Positions 1-9,337 of a stretch of DNA of 64,000 nt are shown here, piece after piece. A model generated the notes under the pieces. That model did not search any database. It saw only the letters and a program-made list of their open reading frames with translations, and was not told the origin of the DNA. The stretch is from contig NZ_JAQQKX010000003.1 of NCBI RefSeq assembly GCF_028550415.1, forward strand, positions 124,001 through 188,000, given 5' to 3'. The DNA is from Asticcacaulis aquaticus. Its GTDB lineage: Bacteria > Pseudomonadota > Alphaproteobacteria > Caulobacterales > Caulobacteraceae. The position numbers and the translations under genes are program-made. Every line of letters starts with the position of its first letter. The first letter of the stretch is position 1.

Positions 1-1
1 G

Positions 2-628
2 AACGACGGCTTCCACGAGGCGATCGGCGATTTCATCGGCCTGAGCGCCGTGACCCCGGTCTACCTCAACCAGATCGGTTTGCTGGACAAGGTGCCGGGC
101 GAGTCCGAGGACATCCCGTACCTGTTGAAAATGGCGCTGGGCAAGGTCGCCTTCCTGCCGTTCGGCCTGATGGTCGACCGCTGGCGCTGGGAAGTCTATT
201 CCGGCAAGATCACGCCCGCCCAGTACAACAGCCGCTGGTGGGAACTGGTCAATCAGTATCAGGGCCTGACGCCGCCGGGCGTGCGTCCGGCCGATGCCTT
301 CGATCCGGGCGCCAAGTACCACGTGCCGGGCAATGTCCCCTATACGCGCTACTTCCTCGCCCACATCTATCAGTTCCAGTTCCAGAAGGCCGCCTGCGAT
401 CAGATCGGCTGGAAAGGTCCGCTGCACCGCTGCTCGATCTACGGCCACAAGGAGGTCGGCGAAAAGTTCAACAAGATGATGGAACTGGGGCAATCCAAGC
501 CGTGGCCGGACGCGCTGGAAAGCTTCACCGGCACGCGCCAGACGGACGCCTCGGCGGTGGCGGAATATTTCAAGCCGCTCAACGAATGGCTGATCGTACA
601 GAACAAGGGGCAGCAGTGCGGGTGGTAA
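2..628 (+). CDS. M2 family peptidyl-dipeptidase (angiotensin-converting-enzyme-like), C-terminal part
   Basis: The reading frame is open from the first bases, so the gene begins before the window and only about 208 C-terminal residues are visible. It opens with [10 protein letters not shown], which in the M2 family carries the downstream glutamate zinc ligand. Further on, [14 protein letters not shown] matches the ACE region that holds the substrate-binding histidine and transition-state tyrosine. The HEXXH motif must lie upstream of the window. M2 enzymes remove C-terminal dipeptides and are usually exported in bacteria; the signal peptide is not visible here. The family call is strong; the physiological substrate is unknown. 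Confidence 0.9.
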   Translation, partial: NDGFHEAIGDFIGLSAVTPVYLNQIGLLDKVPGESEDIPYLLKMALGKVAFLPFGLMVDRWRWEVYSGKITPAQYNSRWWELVNQYQGLTPPGVRPADAFDPGAKYHVPGNVPYTRYFLAHIYQFQFQKAACDQIGWKGPLHRCSIYGHKEVGEKFNKMMELGQSKPWPDALESFTGTRQTDASAVAEYFKPLNEWLIVQNKGQQCGW

Positions 629-710
629 GCCTCGCATAGACTTTTGATGCTGCGATCCAGACAAAGGCTGTGAGTACGCTCGCAGTCTTTGTTCATGCTT
701 TGAGGATATT

Positions 711-1133
711 ATGTATTTGCCGGTCAGCTGGCAGACCTTTGTCGACGATATGACCGTCTGGGTCGCGGATCTGCCGTGGGGCGGTGACTATATCCTCAGC
801 CAGAGCCTGATGGTGTTCTGGGTCAGCGGCGTCGTTCTGGCCCTGACGCCGACGGGGCAGCGCGCCGGACGCGCCCTGCGGATATTCGTCGGACTGGCCC
901 TGTTCAGCAGCCTGCTCAGTTTCGGCGTCCCGGCGATACGATTGCTGATGATGCTGCAACTCGGCAATACCGGTGAACAGATCGGGATACTGGTTCAGTG
1001 GTGCCTGCTGTTCGCGGGGTTTTATGTCCTTATCGCTCTGCTGGGTTACGGCCCCGGACGGCTGATCGGCGCGGTGCTGAGGCCCGGACTTAAAAAGAGC
1101 CCCCGTCGCCGGAGGCTCTTTCTGGAAGATTGA
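711..1133 (+). CDS. small integral membrane protein, unknown function
   Basis: This 140-residue protein has an amphipathic N-terminus, then about three hydrophobic helices (roughly residues 27-42, 56-82 and 92-116) and a basic tail (SPRRRR). I recognise no family. The start ATG has a GAGGA ribosome-binding site just upstream. Its stop codon directly abuts the stop of the convergent oxygenase gene. The last dozen codons lie inside a strong hairpin that works as a terminator for that opposite gene, so the basic C-terminal tail may be a by-product of that DNA constraint. Coding status is likely from the membrane-protein pattern, but not certain. Confidence 0.6.
   Translation: MYLPVSWQTFVDDMTVWVADLPWGGDYILSQSLMVFWVSGVVLALTPTGQRAGRALRIFVGLALFSSLLSFGVPAIRLLMMLQLGNTGEQIGILVQWCLLFAGFYVLIALLGYGPGRLIGAVLRPGLKKSPRRRRLFLED
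1094..1121 (-). terminator. rho-independent terminator of the minus-strand oxygenase gene
   Basis: AAAGAGCC and GGCTCTTT pair over 8 bp, with an inner CCG/CGG stem. On the minus strand the hairpin is followed by a T-run (positions 1096-1092). It begins about 13 bp past the stop of the 1134-2129 gene and lies inside the 3' end of the convergent plus-strand ORF. Confidence 0.75.
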
Positions 1134-2129
1134 TTAAGCCAGCTTGATTTCCCGCAAACGCTGCTGAAGGAAGTCGTTAGCGGTGATCGACTGACCCGCA
1201 TACTGATCAGGACGGTCTGCGGTGATCGTGCCGGGCAGGGTCTCGATCACATAGGGGCTTTCGAAATGCAGGAAGAACGGCATCGAATAGCGCGAGAAGC
1301 CCTTGCGCGACTCCGCCGGATTGACCACGCGGTGGATGGTCGACGGCAGGACGTGGTTGGTCAGGCGCGACAGCATATCGCCGATATTGATGACGATGGC
1401 GCCCGGCGGCGGCGTGATCGGCAGCCACGAGCCGTCGCGGTCGAGCAGTTGCAGACCCGGCTCCTCGGCCCCCATCAGAAGGGTAATCGCGTTGATGTCG
1501 CCGTGCGCCCCGGCGCGGACGCTCGCCCCGGCCTTGTCCACCGGCGGATAGTGCAGCATGCGCAGGACTGAATTGCCCAGTTCGACCTTGTCGTCGAAAA
1601 AGGTAGGCTCAAGCTTCAGATAGATGGCGATGGCCTTGAGCACCTTCTTGCCGAGACCGTCGAGGGCCGCATAGAGCGCCTGAAACGTCTCTTTGAATTC
1701 CGGCACTTCGGTCGGCCAGATATTGTCGCGCATATGGTCGCGGTACGGATGGCCTTCGGGCAGGTCGCGACCGATGTGGTAAAACTCTTTCAGGTCGCTG
1801 GCCGTATAGCCTTTGGCGGTTTCGACGCCGAACGGCGTATAGCCGCGCGCGCCGCCCTTGCCCTTTTCGTGGTGGGCGCTCTTGGTTTCGACCGGCAGTT
1901 CGAAATAGTCTTTCGCCAGCGCATAGGCCTTGTCCACCAGGGCCTTATCAAGACCCGCGCCATCCTTGTCGAACAGGCCCGACAGCACCGCAAAGCCATA
2001 GCGCTCGAACGATCCGCCCAGTTTCTGCGAGAAGGCAGACAGGTCTGTATCGTAAAGCGACAGGGGCACCGGCTCGATCGCGGGCGCGGTGGACAGGGGC
2101 GCGGAATCGTAAAGGGCGGTGTCGGACAT
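1134..2129 (-). CDS. 2-oxoglutarate/Fe(II)-dependent oxygenase of the isopenicillin N synthase-like family
   Basis: This 331-residue protein has the two-part layout of the IPNS/plant-type oxygenases: an N-terminal DIOX_N-like half, then the double-stranded beta-helix. Visible motifs are GAHGDINAITLL (H and D iron ligands), STIHRVVNP (distal H ligand) and RYSMPFFLHF (R-x-S for 2-oxoglutarate binding). Members oxidise small metabolites; bacterial members of this type are often annotated as ethylene-forming-like or flavone synthase-like without a known substrate. It is a single gene with its own terminator, and no neighbour suggests a pathway. Confidence 0.88.
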   Translation of the reverse strand: MSDTALYDSAPLSTAPAIEPVPLSLYDTDLSAFSQKLGGSFERYGFAVLSGLFDKDGAGLDKALVDKAYALAKDYFELPVETKSAHHEKGKGGARGYTPFGVETAKGYTASDLKEFYHIGRDLPEGHPYRDHMRDNIWPTEVPEFKETFQALYAALDGLGKKVLKAIAIYLKLEPTFFDDKVELGNSVLRMLHYPPVDKAGASVRAGAHGDINAITLLMGAEEPGLQLLDRDGSWLPITPPPGAIVINIGDMLSRLTNHVLPSTIHRVVNPAESRKGFSRYSMPFFLHFESPYVIETLPGTITADRPDQYAGQSITANDFLQQRLREIKLA

Positions 2130-2362
2130 GGCTTACTCTTTTGGTGCTTTCAGATGATACTTTTATGACGATGCGGGCATCGCCATGCAAGCGGATAAAT
2201 GGTCGCGGTTTGCGGAACCCTGAGGCTGTTTTCGTTCAGTTTGGCGTCGTCACCCGCGCAATAGTATCACAGTACGCGACTCATGTATGCTGTCGCGCGA
2301 TTTTTCGATTGCAGCGACGGCGCGAGTGTCGTTTTGATGCGGACATATTTTAGTGTCGCGTA

Positions 2363-4177
2363 ATGGCGTTTTTCGGGCGGTTTTCACGGGTGGCTACAGG
2401 CAAGTTTCGGTTGGGTAAAATAGTGACCGCGGGCGTCTTCGCTCTGTCGGCCATGGCCCTGTGCGCGATCGGCTGGCCGGTGGCGGCGCAACTTCTGCCG
2501 GAAGAGCCCGCCAATGCCGAAGCGCTCGACAGCCTCGATCCCGCCTTGCAGCCGGTTAATTCGACTCAGGCGCTCAAAACGTCGGAACAGTCGGTGGTGC
2601 GCGTTCTGGTCGTTTATCGCGGCTATGGCGGCGTGCCGCTCGATGCGGTGGGCATGGGGTCGGGCTTCGTCGTCGCCCCCGGCTATATCGTCACCAATTA
2701 TCACGTCATCGAAACCCCGCCCGAAGCCACCTCGGCGGAAATTTACATCGTCCCGCACAAGGATTCCGGCGCCGCCTATCAGCAGGTGACCCTGGCCCGT
2801 CCGTGGATGGAGGGCGATCTGGCGCTTTTGCGCGCCGAAGGTCTCAAGATCGCGCCGCTGAAACTGTCGCTGGTGCCTCAAAAGAACCAGCAGGTGGTGG
2901 CCATGGGCTATCCCGGCATCACCGACCGATTGCTCAAGCGTGGCGGCACCGAACTGCTGGAGCCCGCCGACGCCTATGTGACGCAGGGCTCGATCGCCCT
3001 GTTCGCTTCGACCAATCCGGACGGCTCGCGCGTCGATACCCTGTTCCATACGGCGCCGATCAACCCCGGCAATTCCGGCGGACCGCTGATGGACGAATGC
3101 GGTCAGGTGGTCGGCGTCAATACCTGGTCGGCGGTGTCCACCATGTCCGAAGGCGGCGACATGGACGTCCCGGCGGGTCAGTATGTGGCAACCCACGTAT
3201 CGGCGCTCAACACCTTCCTGCAATCGGCCGGCGTGCCGGTCCAGACGACGTCCGACCCCTGCTACGCCAAGACCGCCGACGAAATCGTCAAGGACGAGGG
3301 CCTGTCGAAGGCGCTCGCCGCCTATCGTGACGCTCAGGCCAAGCGTATCGAAGAGCAGCGCAAGGCCGAGCAACTGAACGCCGTGATGGATCAGTTGCAG
3401 TTGGGAGCTCTGGTCCTGTTGTCGCTGTTGGTCGTGGTGCTCATCGCCCTGATCATCCGCCGTCGCCCGCATAAGGAAAAGGACGCGCCGACGGCCTATA
3501 GCGCGCCGACGGCGGACGACCTGCCGCCGCCCGCCCTGTCGATCCCCAATCCCCGGGCCCGCGCAAAGACGCCGGAGCCGGTGGAGAAAAAGCCGCACGC
3601 CAAACACCCCTTCCCGTGGGGGTGGATCGCGCTGGGGACGGTCGTGGTCCTGATTGCGCTCGGTTTCGTCCTGCGCGAAAGCCCGATGTTCCAGACCATG
3701 TCGCAGAAGGCCGAGGCCTCCGCCGTCAGTCCGGCCATCATGCGCCTGAGCTGCGATGTCGATCTCAAGGCCTCGCCGAAACCGTTGCCGGGGGTGGGGC
3801 CGATCGATTTCGAATTCGATGCCGCCCATGCCTGCGTCAGCGGCCGCACGCCCTATGAGGTGCAGCCCAATGGCACGCTTCTGCGCTTTACGGTGTCGGA
3901 TGCCGAGCCTGTTGCCGCGCGGCTGGAACTGTCGCGCGACGGTCTGGTGTTCAAGCGCAGCGATTACCGCCTGAGCGACGATGCGCACAGGTCCTATGTC
4001 GCTCAGCGTCAGGCGCTCGGCTCGCTGCGTTGCGTCAGCGGCAAGGATACGGGTCAGGCCGAGGCCCTGAAGGATAATCTGCGTAAGGTCCGTACGCTGG
4101 CGCAATCTTTTCTGACCGCCGGACCCGAAACGGAAACGGTATGGAAGTGCCGCAAAGCGCCTGAAAAAGCGCAATAG
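2363..4177 (+). CDS. membrane-anchored trypsin-like serine protease
   Basis: The 604-residue protein starts with a basic stretch and a hydrophobic signal or anchor (about residues 17-42). An S1-type protease domain follows with His114 (TNYHVIE), Asp152 (GDLALL) and Ser238 (NPGNSGGPL). After the protease come a charged, probably coiled segment (about 310-345), a transmembrane helix (about 346-366), a proline-rich linker, a second transmembrane helix (about 418-438) and a C-terminal domain of about 140 residues with four cysteines that I do not recognise. No PDZ domain is seen, unlike DegP/HtrA. The topology suggests an envelope protease with a second periplasmic sensor or substrate domain. It stands alone. 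Confidence 0.85.
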   Translation: MAFFGRFSRVATGKFRLGKIVTAGVFALSAMALCAIGWPVAAQLLPEEPANAEALDSLDPALQPVNSTQALKTSEQSVVRVLVVYRGYGGVPLDAVGMGSGFVVAPGYIVTNYHVIETPPEATSAEIYIVPHKDSGAAYQQVTLARPWMEGDLALLRAEGLKIAPLKLSLVPQKNQQVVAMGYPGITDRLLKRGGTELLEPADAYVTQGSIALFASTNPDGSRVDTLFHTAPINPGNSGGPLMDECGQVVGVNTWSAVSTMSEGGDMDVPAGQYVATHVSALNTFLQSAGVPVQTTSDPCYAKTADEIVKDEGLSKALAAYRDAQAKRIEEQRKAEQLNAVMDQLQLGALVLLSLLVVVLIALIIRRRPHKEKDAPTAYSAPTADDLPPPALSIPNPRARAKTPEPVEKKPHAKHPFPWGWIALGTVVVLIALGFVLRESPMFQTMSQKAEASAVSPAIMRLSCDVDLKASPKPLPGVGPIDFEFDAAHACVSGRTPYEVQPNGTLLRFTVSDAEPVAARLELSRDGLVFKRSDYRLSDDAHRSYVAQRQALGSLRCVSGKDTGQAEALKDNLRKVRTLAQSFLTAGPETETVWKCRKAPEKAQ

Positions 4178-4344
4178 CTGTATCGGTTCTTTATAAAACC
4201 ACGTTAAGATTTTACGACAGCCTTAACGAATCCTTATTTCCCGTACATTGGCTATTTATACCCTTCATCATAGGTTCATGTGAAAGAGGCTAACTGTGCC
4301 TTCAACGGCGTCATACCCGCCGGATAACATACGGAGAGACCAAG

Positions 4345-5025
4345 ATGCGTAAAGTTGCTGGACTGAAAGTCTTTGGCGCCCTGACCGGCCTCGCGCTGCT
4401 GACGGCGGCCTGCACGACCACCGACCCGAACACCGGCGAAGTGGTGCGCGACAACACCAAGACCAATGCCCTGATCGGGGCCGCCGTCGGCGCGGGCCTG
4501 GGCTATGCCACCAATACCAATAAGGGCGAGCAGGGTCGCAAGAACGCCGTCATCGGCGCAGGCATCGGCGCTCTGGCCGGTGCCGCCGTCGGCAACTACA
4601 TGGACAAGCAGCAGGCCGAACTGCGCAAGGAACTGGCCGGGACGGGCATCGGTGTGACGCGTAACGGCGACAACATCATTCTCAACATGCCGTCGGATGT
4701 GACCTTCGCCACCGGCAGCGCCACCATCGATTCCGGTTTCTATCCGACGCTGAACGACGTGGCGACGGTGTTGAACAAGTACCCCTCGACCTATGTCGAT
4801 ATCGTCGGTCACGCCGATTCAACGGGCTCGGACGCTATCAATGAACCTCTGTCGGAAAACCGCGCCAATTCGACCGCCGCTTACCTGACCGGTCGCGGTG
4901 TCGCCAATCAGCGCCTGTTCGTCGCCGGCATGGGCTCGCGTCAGCCGATCGCATCGAACGCCACGCCGGAAGGCCGCGCCAAGAACCGTCGCGTGGAAAT
5001 CACCCTGCGTCCGGTTACGGAGTAA
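4345..5025 (+). CDS. OmpA-family outer membrane lipoprotein with glycine zipper
   Basis: The 226-residue precursor has a lipoprotein signal ending in LLTAAC (Cys about residue 24). A glycine-rich zipper follows (about 45-95, GAAVGAGLGYA and GAGIGALAGAAVG). The C-terminal OmpA/MotB-like peptidoglycan-binding domain contains VDIVGHADSTGS and ends NRRVEITL. This is the YiaD/Pal-like architecture that ties the outer membrane to peptidoglycan. The ATG is preceded by a good GGAGAG site. A 10-bp hairpin follows the stop codon directly. Confidence 0.92.
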   Translation: MRKVAGLKVFGALTGLALLTAACTTTDPNTGEVVRDNTKTNALIGAAVGAGLGYATNTNKGEQGRKNAVIGAGIGALAGAAVGNYMDKQQAELRKELAGTGIGVTRNGDNIILNMPSDVTFATGSATIDSGFYPTLNDVATVLNKYPSTYVDIVGHADSTGSDAINEPLSENRANSTAAYLTGRGVANQRLFVAGMGSRQPIASNATPEGRAKNRRVEITLRPVTE

Positions 5026-5028
5026 CCT

Positions 5029-5051
5029 CCGAATGCCGTTGCGGCATTCGG
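5029..5051 (+). terminator. hairpin after the OmpA lipoprotein gene
   Basis: CCGAATGCCG pairs perfectly over 10 bp with CGGCATTCGG around a 3-nt TTG loop, 3 bp after the stop codon. No T-run follows, so it may act as a 3' stabiliser or a weak terminator. Confidence 0.6.
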
Positions 5052-5166
5052 CAAGGGCGACCGCCCGCCGCCGCTTATGCGGCGAGCCATGCGGCGTTTG
5101 AGCTAAAGAAAGCCTTAACCCTGTTTCGTCAGGGGATTGAAACGGCTTTAGACTAGGCTGGGCGGC

Positions 5167-5946
5167 ATGGAACATCCTTGTCGCCCTTCTCATGTCCGTC
5201 GTCTGCCCCTGCTGGGGGCCGAGGTCGATGTCGTCACACCCGATATGGTGATGGACTTCATCAGTGCGGCGCGCGGGCAAAAGGCCATCGTCGCCAATCA
5301 CAATCTGCACAGTCTGTATCTGTTCAAAAAGCGCGCCGATATGCGCCGCTTTTACGATCACGCGGCCCTGATCGAGATCGATTCGGTGCCGATGATCGCC
5401 TGGGCGAAACTGATGGGGCACGACGTGTCGCGGGCGCATCGCTGCACCTATCTCGATTTCCGCGACACTTTCTGGGGCCGCGCCGTAGCCGAGGGCTGGC
5501 GCGTCTATCACATCGGCGGTGCGCCCGAACATAATGCCGCGTCGAAACAGGCGATCCTCAAGCGCCATCCGGGCGCGCAGCTTGAGGTGCGCAGCGGCTA
5601 TTTCGACGTCAACGGCCCGGCCAACGAGCTGTTGCTGGCGGATATCCTTGCCCACAAACCGGATGTTCTGCTGGTCGGCATGGGTATGCCACGTCAGGAA
5701 ACCTGGATACTCAACAATCTCGATAAATTGCCCGAGTGCGTGATCCTGCCCGTCGGGGCGGCCTTCGATTATGAGGCCGGGGTCATGTACACGCCGCCGC
5801 GCTGGGCCGGGCAGATGGGAGTCGAGTGGCTGGTGCGCTTTTTCCACGAGCCCAAACGTCTGTTCGAGCGCTATTTCGTCGAGCCGTGGGTGCTGATTCC
5901 GCAGATGCTGGGCGATCTCAGGCAACGTGGCAAGCGAACGGCCTAG
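5167..5946 (+). CDS. WecG/TagA/CpsF family (GT26) glycosyltransferase
   Basis: The 259-residue protein shows family hallmarks: NHNLHSL and IEIDSVPMI near the N-terminus (nucleotide-sugar and acceptor site) and the signature GMGMPRQETW at about residues 177-186. GT26 enzymes transfer N-acetylmannosamine(uronic acid) or related sugars to lipid-linked acceptors at the inner face of the membrane. The C-terminus has amphipathic helices (WLVRFFHEPKRLFERYF) typical of membrane association. It lies about 70 bp upstream of pseB on the same strand. It may act with that locus, or be the counterpart of the caulobacterial holdfast transferase HfsJ, which I recall as belonging to this family. Sequence alone does not decide between these. 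Confidence 0.85.
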   Translation: MEHPCRPSHVRRLPLLGAEVDVVTPDMVMDFISAARGQKAIVANHNLHSLYLFKKRADMRRFYDHAALIEIDSVPMIAWAKLMGHDVSRAHRCTYLDFRDTFWGRAVAEGWRVYHIGGAPEHNAASKQAILKRHPGAQLEVRSGYFDVNGPANELLLADILAHKPDVLLVGMGMPRQETWILNNLDKLPECVILPVGAAFDYEAGVMYTPPRWAGQMGVEWLVRFFHEPKRLFERYFVEPWVLIPQMLGDLRQRGKRTA

Positions 5947-6012
5947 GATATTAACCAATATTTCAGCGGCGCGCGCGACAATCCCGCCTAAGTAGTGGCA
6001 GGAACTATGCGT

Positions 6013-7059
6013 ATGGCTGATATTTTCAGGGATTTCGCGCCGCAGGGCGATCCGGTTAAGGGCCAGTCGGTCCTGATTACCGGCGGCACGGGCAGCTTCG
6101 GCAAGAAGCTGGTCCATACGCTTCTGGAAAAATACGATCCGCGCAAGGTCATTATCCTGTCGCGCGACGAACTCAAGCAGTACGAGATGCGCTGCGAGCT
6201 GGAAGAAACCTTCCCGCCGGAAAAGCTGGCGAAGCTGCGCTTTTTCCTTGGTGATGTGCGCGACCGCCCGCGTTTGGAATTAGCTTTCCGCAGCGTCGAT
6301 ATCGTGGTCCACGCCGCCGCGCTGAAACAGGTGCCTGCGGCGGAATATAACCCGTCCGAATGTATCGCCACCAATGTCAACGGCGCGGAAAACGTCGTCT
6401 GGGCTTGCCTACAGCAAGGGGTGAAGCGCGTCGTGGCCCTGTCCACCGACAAGGCCTGTTCGCCGATCAATCTCTATGGGGCGACCAAGCTGGCCTCGGA
6501 CAAGATTTTCGTCGCCGCCAATAACCTGTCCGGCGATATCGGCACGCGGTTCTGCGTCGTGCGTTACGGCAATGTGGTGGGCTCACGCGGTTCCGTGGTG
6601 CCCTATTTCAAGCGCCTGCTGGCGCAAGGCGCGAAAGACCTGCCGATCACCGACCCGCGCATGACGCGCTTCTGGATTTCGCTGCATCAGGGCGTTGATT
6701 TCGTCCTGTCGTGTCTGGAAACGACGCGCGGCGGGGAAATCTTCGTGCCGAAAATTCCCGCCACGACCGTCAGCGATCTGGCCACCGCCATGGCGCCCGA
6801 CGCGCCGCAGCGGACGATCGGCATCCGTCCGGGGGAAAAGCTGCACGAAATCATGATCTCGGCTGACGATTCCCGCGCCACCTGGGAACTGCCTGACCGT
6901 TATATGATCGAGCCGGAATTCGTCGAATATCCGCGCGAAGGGGCCGACACCGTCGGCGCGCAGAAGGTCGAGGAAGGCTTTGCCTATTCCAGCGACATCA
7001 ATCCGGAACGCCTGGATGTCGACGGCATCAAGGGCATGATGGAAGCCTATTTCGCGTGA
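6013..7059 (+). CDS. pseB: UDP-N-acetylglucosamine 4,6-dehydratase (inverting), PseB
   Basis: First step of pseudaminic acid synthesis: dehydration and C5 epimerisation of UDP-GlcNAc. The Rossmann motif GGTGSFG is close to the start, followed by LSRDELKQ (NADP-binding context) and HAAALKQVP; YGATKLASDK carries the Y-x-x-x-K pair. Length (about 348 residues) fits the PseB/FlmA group rather than the larger membrane-bound dehydratases. Three starts are possible: GTG 5995, ATG 6007 and ATG 6013. I chose 6013 because AGGA at 6000-6003 is then 9 nt away. The last codons overlap the start of pseC by 4 nt, so the two are translationally coupled. Confidence 0.93.
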   Translation: MADIFRDFAPQGDPVKGQSVLITGGTGSFGKKLVHTLLEKYDPRKVIILSRDELKQYEMRCELEETFPPEKLAKLRFFLGDVRDRPRLELAFRSVDIVVHAAALKQVPAAEYNPSECIATNVNGAENVVWACLQQGVKRVVALSTDKACSPINLYGATKLASDKIFVAANNLSGDIGTRFCVVRYGNVVGSRGSVVPYFKRLLAQGAKDLPITDPRMTRFWISLHQGVDFVLSCLETTRGGEIFVPKIPATTVSDLATAMAPDAPQRTIGIRPGEKLHEIMISADDSRATWELPDRYMIEPEFVEYPREGADTVGAQKVEEGFAYSSDINPERLDVDGIKGMMEAYFA

Positions 7060-8243
7060 GCGGGTTTCTGCCCTATGGCCGGCAGTCGATCGACGACAGC
7101 GATATCGCCGCCGTCGTCGAGGCTTTGCATTCCGATTACCTGACGACCGGGCCGATGGTCGAGCGCTTCGAGCGTGAACTGGCGGCCACCGTCGGCGCGA
7201 ACGAGGCGGTGGTGGTGTCGAACGGCACGGCGGCCCTGCATCTGGCGGTTTTGACGCAAAATCTCGGCCCGGAAGACGCCGTCATCGTGCCGTCGATCAC
7301 CTTTGCCGCCTCGGCCAATTGCGTGGCCTATTGCGGGGCTCAGGTGGTGTTTGCCGACGTCGATCCGCTGACGGGCCTGATCACCGATGAGGGCTTCGAT
7401 GCGGCGGTGCGTCTGATCGACAGCCTCGGCCATCGGTTTGCCGGGGTTATTCCGGTCCATTATGCGGGGCGTCCGGTCGATCTGGGCCATATATCCGCCG
7501 TTTGTCGGGCGCGTGTGGCCTTCCTGATCGAAGATGCCTGTCATGCGCTGGGGACGCAAGGCGGGCAAGGCCCGGTCGGGTCGTGCGCGGCCTCCGATAT
7601 GGCCGTCTTCTCCTTCCATCCGGTCAAGACCCTGACGACGGGCGAGGGCGGAGCGATCACCACGAACGACGCCGATCTGGCGCGGCAACTGCGCCTGTTG
7701 CGCAGTCACGGGATCGAGCGCGATCCGGCGCGGTTCGACGGCCTCGGGTATGGCGACAGCGACGATGCCGGGCCGTGGGTCTATGAGATGCAGGCGCTGG
7801 GGTTCAACTACCGTTTGCCGGACCTGAACTGTGCGCTGGGCGTGGCGCAGTTGAAGCGCCTGCCGTGGTTTATCGAGCGTCGTAAGGCGCTGGTTACGGC
7901 CTACGAAAATCTGCTAAAGACGAACCTGTCTGTCTCGTGGCCTTCGGCTGACTCGGGAACCGATCCGGTCTTCCACCTGATGGCCGTGGCAATTGATTTT
8001 GCCGCTGCCGGCAAATCCCGCGCTCAGGTCATGGCTGAGCTTAAATCGCGCGGCATCGGCACACAGGTCCATTATATCCCCGTGCATCGCCAGCCCTACT
8101 GGCAGACGAGGCAACTGGCCGCCCGCGACCTGCCGGGCGCAGATGCGTTTTATCGTTCGACCCTGTCCTTACCGCTCTATCCCGACATGACCGATGCCGA
8201 CCCGGCGCGGGTCGTCGAGGCGTTGAAAGAGGTTTTGTCGTGA
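7056..8243 (+). CDS. pseC: UDP-4-amino-4,6-dideoxy-N-acetyl-beta-L-altrosamine transaminase, PseC
   Basis: This is a PLP enzyme of the DegT/DnrJ/EryC1/StrS family, 395 residues. It puts an amino group at C4 of the PseB product. Motifs include VVSNGTAALHLAV (phosphate binding), EDACHALGT, and FSFHPVKTLTTGEGG with the PLP-lysine (about residue 193); the C-terminal segment HYIPVHRQPYW is usual for PseC. The GTG start overlaps the pseB stop as GTGA. Order and coupling pseB-pseC-pseI support the specific call over other aminosugar transaminases. Confidence 0.93.
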   Translation: MSGFLPYGRQSIDDSDIAAVVEALHSDYLTTGPMVERFERELAATVGANEAVVVSNGTAALHLAVLTQNLGPEDAVIVPSITFAASANCVAYCGAQVVFADVDPLTGLITDEGFDAAVRLIDSLGHRFAGVIPVHYAGRPVDLGHISAVCRARVAFLIEDACHALGTQGGQGPVGSCAASDMAVFSFHPVKTLTTGEGGAITTNDADLARQLRLLRSHGIERDPARFDGLGYGDSDDAGPWVYEMQALGFNYRLPDLNCALGVAQLKRLPWFIERRKALVTAYENLLKTNLSVSWPSADSGTDPVFHLMAVAIDFAAAGKSRAQVMAELKSRGIGTQVHYIPVHRQPYWQTRQLAARDLPGADAFYRSTLSLPLYPDMTDADPARVVEALKEVLS

Positions 8244-9289
8244 CCCCCGAATTCACCATCGCCGGACGCAGGATTGGTGCCGCGCACAGCCCCTACATCA
8301 TCTGCGAATTGTCGGGGAACCATAACGGATCGCTCGACCGGGCGCTGGCGCTGGTCGATGCCGCTGCCGATACGGGCTGCGACGCCATCAAGCTGCAAAC
8401 CTATACCGCCGACACCATCACCCTCAAATCCGATCGCCCGGAGTTTCAGCTGACCGGCGGCATGTGGAAGGGGTATTCGCTTTACGACCTTTATGCCGAG
8501 GCCCACACGCCGTGGGACTGGCATCCGGCGCTGTTCGAGCGGGCAGCCAAACGCGGCGTGACGATGTTTTCCTCGCCGTTCGATGATACTGCCGTCGATT
8601 TCCTCAACGACCTCGGCGCCCCGGCGTTCAAGATTGCCTCGTTCGAACTGGTCGATCTGCCGCTGGTCGCCTATGCGGCCTCGAAGGGTAAGCCGCTGAT
8701 CATGTCGACCGGCATGGCCAATCTGGAAGAGATCCACGCCGCCGTCGAGACGGCCCGCAAATTCGGCACCGGGGAGATTGTGCTGCTCCATTGCGTCAGC
8801 GAATATCCGGCTAATATCCACGACGCCAATGTCCGCGTCGTGCCTGACCTCGGCGCGAAGTTCGGTGTGCCGTCGGGCCTCAGCGACCATACCTTCGGCA
8901 CCGCGGCCTCGGTCGCGTCGGTGGCTTTAGGCGGTTGTGTGATCGAAAAGCACTTCACGCTGGCGCGCGCCGATGGTGGGCCGGATTCGGGATTTTCGCT
9001 GGAACCCGCCGAATTCACCGCCTTGGTCAATGACTGCAAGGACGCCTGGGCAGCGCTGGGCCAGATTCACTACGACACGCTGGGCTCGGAGCGCGGCTCG
9101 AAACAGTTCCGCCGCTCGCTTTATGTGGTTGAGGATATCAAGGCTGGTGAGCCCTTCACCAAGGCCAATGTCAAATCGATCCGTCCGGGGCTGGGCTTGC
9201 CGCCGGTACGTCTGTGGGACGTGTTGGATAAGACGGCGTCGCGCGATATCGCCCGCGGCGAACCGCTCCGCGACGATATGATTGGCTAG
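8240..9289 (+). CDS. pseI: pseudaminic acid synthase, PseI
   Basis: This 349-residue NeuB-family enzyme condenses 2,4-diacetamido-2,4,6-trideoxy-L-altrose with phosphoenolpyruvate. The N-terminal TIM barrel has ICELSGNHNGS, AIKLQTYTADT and EAHTPWDWH, which read as PseI rather than NeuB or LegI. The C-terminal SAF (antifreeze-like) domain is at about 288-349 (GSKQFRRSLYVVEDIKAGE). The GTG start overlaps the pseC stop by 4 nt. It is the last gene of this pse operon; the later steps are encoded about 45 kb downstream. Confidence 0.93.
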   Translation: MTPEFTIAGRRIGAAHSPYIICELSGNHNGSLDRALALVDAAADTGCDAIKLQTYTADTITLKSDRPEFQLTGGMWKGYSLYDLYAEAHTPWDWHPALFERAAKRGVTMFSSPFDDTAVDFLNDLGAPAFKIASFELVDLPLVAYAASKGKPLIMSTGMANLEEIHAAVETARKFGTGEIVLLHCVSEYPANIHDANVRVVPDLGAKFGVPSGLSDHTFGTAASVASVALGGCVIEKHFTLARADGGPDSGFSLEPAEFTALVNDCKDAWAALGQIHYDTLGSERGSKQFRRSLYVVEDIKAGEPFTKANVKSIRPGLGLPPVRLWDVLDKTASRDIARGEPLRDDMIG

Positions 9290-9337
9290 CCAGGCCTTGC
9301 CTTAAGCCATTGCGGCGACTATGGCGGACGCAGGGGG

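Noticed and set aside
5111-5960. TTAA-type motifs before the GT26 and pseB genes, considered as CtrA boxes
   Set aside because: No TTAA-N7-TTAA pair with correct spacing was found.
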